NCBI GenBank assembly: GCA_000181795.3 | Contig: CM012953.1 | Location: 6,210,874-6,274,873, forward strand | Length of the DNA stretch: 64,000 bases | From: Trichinella spiralis | Taxonomy: Eukaryota > Nematoda > Enoplea > Trichinellida > Trichinellidae | Direction: 5' to 3' | In this document: positions 62,501 to 64,000 of the stretch, piece by piece | Layout of the letters: each line of letters starts with the position of its first letter | How positions within the stretch are numbered: position 1 is the first letter of the stretch | The notes under the pieces: model-generated | What the model was told of the DNA's origin: nothing | The model's input: only the letters and a program-made list of their open reading frames with translations | The model's database searches: none | Position numbers and translations under genes: made by a program

Positions 62501-62672
62501 AAAGTCAAAAGATAAATCCAAGGAGAAGTCAAAAGATGAATCCAAAGAAAACCCCAAAGAAGAGTCTAACAAAGAATCCAAAGAGAAACCGAAAGGGAAA
62601 ACCAAGGAAGATAAACCAAATAAACCTAAACCTGCATCGAAATCTAATGTAAATTCGAAAGCAGGAAAATAA
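59523..62672 (+). CDS. Type I membrane protein: Cys-rich ectodomain, TSP1-like, EGF repeats, Lys/Glu-rich tail
   Basis: Seven exons: 59523-60702, 60771-60890, 61028-61144, 61273-61392, 61449-61570, 61860-62093, 62157-62672; 802 aa. A signal peptide is best placed from the ATG at 59553 (MKLFSIVVLLVLIF), though 59523 is in frame. A Cys-rich region of about 230 aa follows, faintly C-type-lectin-like at its start (GALACQHLFKNGAQMVF); then a thrombospondin type 1-like unit (RPWSSWSQSSHTCGKGYRQ); a partial EGF; three clear EGFs, one per exon (QNGGTC, QNGGTC, KNGGTC); and a TM helix (about 526-546). The 256-aa cytoplasmic tail is almost all Lys, Glu, Ala, Ser, Asp: 10-11-residue KALK(E/Q)KxEAK repeats in exon 6, KSKEK/KDKGK repeats in exon 7. 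Three-phase-matched EGF exons suggest exon duplication. Function unknown; surface adhesion or matrix contact is a guess. Confidence 0.85.
61935..62093 (+). repeat. Coding tandem repeat (about 30-33 bp units)
   Basis: Five units encoding KALKQKKEAKL (two) and KALKEKEAKx (three). These highly charged units probably form a single alpha helix. Unit length dropping from 33 to 30 bp shows in-frame expansion and contraction. Confidence 0.85.
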
Positions 62673-63184
62673 ATTGCGAAAATTATGTTCATTAAAAAAA
62701 ATTTATTTCTGAATTATTTTGATCAATTTATTATCATTTTACTATGACTTTTTTCGGTTATGTTGATGAAATTTGTATGAATGTGCGTGTAAATTTAATC
62801 TATTTGTTAAAAATTGAAATAAAACCTAAAAGAAATGTTTATGATGCAAAAAATTACAAAAAATTTTTTTAATAATGAATTTTTGTTCCTCTATTTATTA
62901 AGCCAGTTAGTTAGTTAGTTATAAAATACAAAATGAATATTTCAACCAATTAAAAAAATATGTGCTTGAAAATCTACTGTTTACTGTAATTCTTTTTATT
63001 TTGAATCAGTAGTAGCCTATTTGAAAAGCACTCACTAATGTGGTATATGCGTGTAATGTTTGTTTATTTTGTTCGCGCAGTGTTCGATTGATTGATTGCG
63101 TATGTTGAGCAAGGGAATATTTTTTTCACGAATTTCAAGGTAAAATGTGCTACGATACGGTTGTGTGGAATTAATTTGCAACGG
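62673..63184. other. 3' flank and spacer before the last gene
   Basis: AATAAA near 62817 likely ends the preceding transcript. An ATG at 63102 opens a 13-codon basic, mitochondrial-presequence-like frame that could be a short first exon of the next gene (see that entry). Confidence 0.4.
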
Positions 63185-64000
63185 ATGAGGCGCGGAAATT
63201 CAGCCAATGTGGTGAATTCAACTCGGGGAACTTTTCAATTGAAAAAGAGAACTTTTCACAATTTCCGACCGTATTATTGGAGAAGGCGTCACTTCAAGCA
63301 GCAGTCGTCCGTAAACATTCCGTAAGTTTTATTCGGTTGCTAATGCAATAATGATCAACGCAATGAATGAAATGCCAAGTGTGACAGCTTTTTGATGTTT
63401 GCAGTTTGAATGGACATTTGTCGTTGCCTTCGACGACGAACGCTGTTGACGAACAACAGGCGGATGAAATTTCCACCACGTTGTTGTACGCAGTCTCGGT
63501 GGAGAAATCGGAAACGTACTGTTCACAGTATCCAGCTTGGTTGTTATACTTTCCGTGGGCCAAGTTCGAGCAGAATTCTGAACTGCACGTTTTGGTGAAT
63601 GCGTGCAGCAGAGTTCTGGAACAGAGTGACCGATTTTGTTACAGTTTGAACGACGTGCTTCGTAGTCGACGTTTTATGATCGACTTCAGTAAGTTCTCCT
63701 CGGCCCTGACGGCAGAGCACCGAACGCTGATCAGCAGCACTTGGACTGATCACCAAGCGGACAGTCTGATCTGCGCCATCGGCCTGGCCATGCATACAGC
63801 GGTTGTCGACCGCCTGCGATCTCGGCTTTGTGAAAAGCTTGCCGATCGAGCAGAACAATTGTTGCACGGTGACGCGGTTCAATTTGTCCAAATGGTGCCG
63901 AAAATCAACGCTCGATTGTACAATTTGGAAAAATTAACAAACATCCGACAACTGGACGTAAGACGTAGAGTAGTATTATGCTTGGTGGCATTTGTTGAGC
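63185..64000 (+). CDS. Unrecognised protein, N-terminal part (window edge), possibly mitochondrial
   Basis: Partial gene running off the right edge. Exons seen: 63185-63321 and 63405-63957, followed by a GTAAGA donor and unfinished intron. The ATG at 63185 gives a basic, Arg/Phe-rich start (MRRGNSANVV...RRRHFK). Alternatively a short exon from an ATG at 63102 (MLSKGIFFSRIS) could splice at 63142/63191 into the same frame, but that intron would lack a good pyrimidine tract. Either start looks like a mitochondrial presequence. Exon 2 encodes about 184 residues with leucine-rich helical character (LLYAVSVEKSETYCSQYPAWLLYFPWAKF, split by no stop). I do not recognise the family. Exons are GC-rich like those of VANGL and LIN-9. 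Confidence 0.6.

Noticed and set aside
62137-62652. 171-aa Lys/Pro/Asn-rich frame as the coding frame
   Set aside because: It is one base out of phase with the upstream exon; the KSKEK frame joins correctly at 62093/62157 and ends at a natural stop (62670-62672).

Overview
The window is eukaryotic nuclear DNA from a small-genome invertebrate animal. Every recognisable gene is split by short GT-AG introns, mostly about 45-150 bp. Intergenic DNA is very AT-rich, and the gene set is metazoan: planar-polarity VANGL, MuvB LIN-9, CK1 delta/epsilon, and Ig/EGF receptor or ligand-like membrane proteins. Several genes have a 3' splice-acceptor-like sequence within about 0-12 bases of the start codon. 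This would fit spliced-leader trans-splicing, so a nematode (perhaps the Trichinella/Trichuris side) is my best guess, but 5'UTR cis-introns would look the same and I cannot fix the species. There are two N gaps (9750-10736 and 31673-31950).

Layout, left to right: VANGL (+, 590-2359); a neuregulin-like Ig-EGF-TM protein (+, 2948-3748); decayed coding-like DNA near 4.6-5.0 kb; CCT2 (+, 5439-8036); a repeat-rich, gap-containing spacer; CCT7 (-, 12065-14419); TCERG1 (-, 15005-19880); a 2.9-kb AT-rich spacer; CK1 delta/epsilon (+, 22788-26875); an inverted-repeat element (28083-28369); a Shg1/BOD1-like gene (+, 29436-30920); a second copy of the element beside the second gap; COQ10 (+, 33203-34055); SF3B1 (-, 34205-41475); LIN-9 (+, 43211-45791); fructose-1,6-bisphosphatase (-, 46235-47997); a six-EGF membrane protein (-, 49666-51420); a 5-kb spacer with a hAT-like element (55042-55693); legumain (-, 56397-58454); a TSP1/EGF membrane protein with a lysine-rich tail (+, 59523-62672); and the 5' part of an unrecognised, perhaps mitochondrial, protein (+, 63185 to the window end).

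The genes are mostly unrelated housekeeping and signalling genes. Two groupings stand out. CCT2 and CCT7, two subunits of the same TRiC/CCT chaperonin, face each other about 4 kb apart. TCERG1 and SF3B1, both tied to splicing, lie in the same half of the window. All gene models were built by hand from splice-site consensus and reading frame. For the complete multi-exon models the summed exon lengths are divisible by three and the predicted lengths are close to family norms (VANGL 518 aa, CCT2 538, CCT7 540, SF3B1 1336, LIN-9 546, FBP 341, legumain 441). I saw no bacterial-type system, CRISPR array or convincing tRNA/rRNA gene.

The less ordinary content is a pair of non-autonomous DNA-transposon copies with long terminal inverted repeats and 9-bp target duplications, a hAT-like element with a near-perfect 8-bp duplication, two gaps flanked by duplicated sequence (probable assembly artefacts), and three extracellular EGF-type membrane proteins of unusual build.
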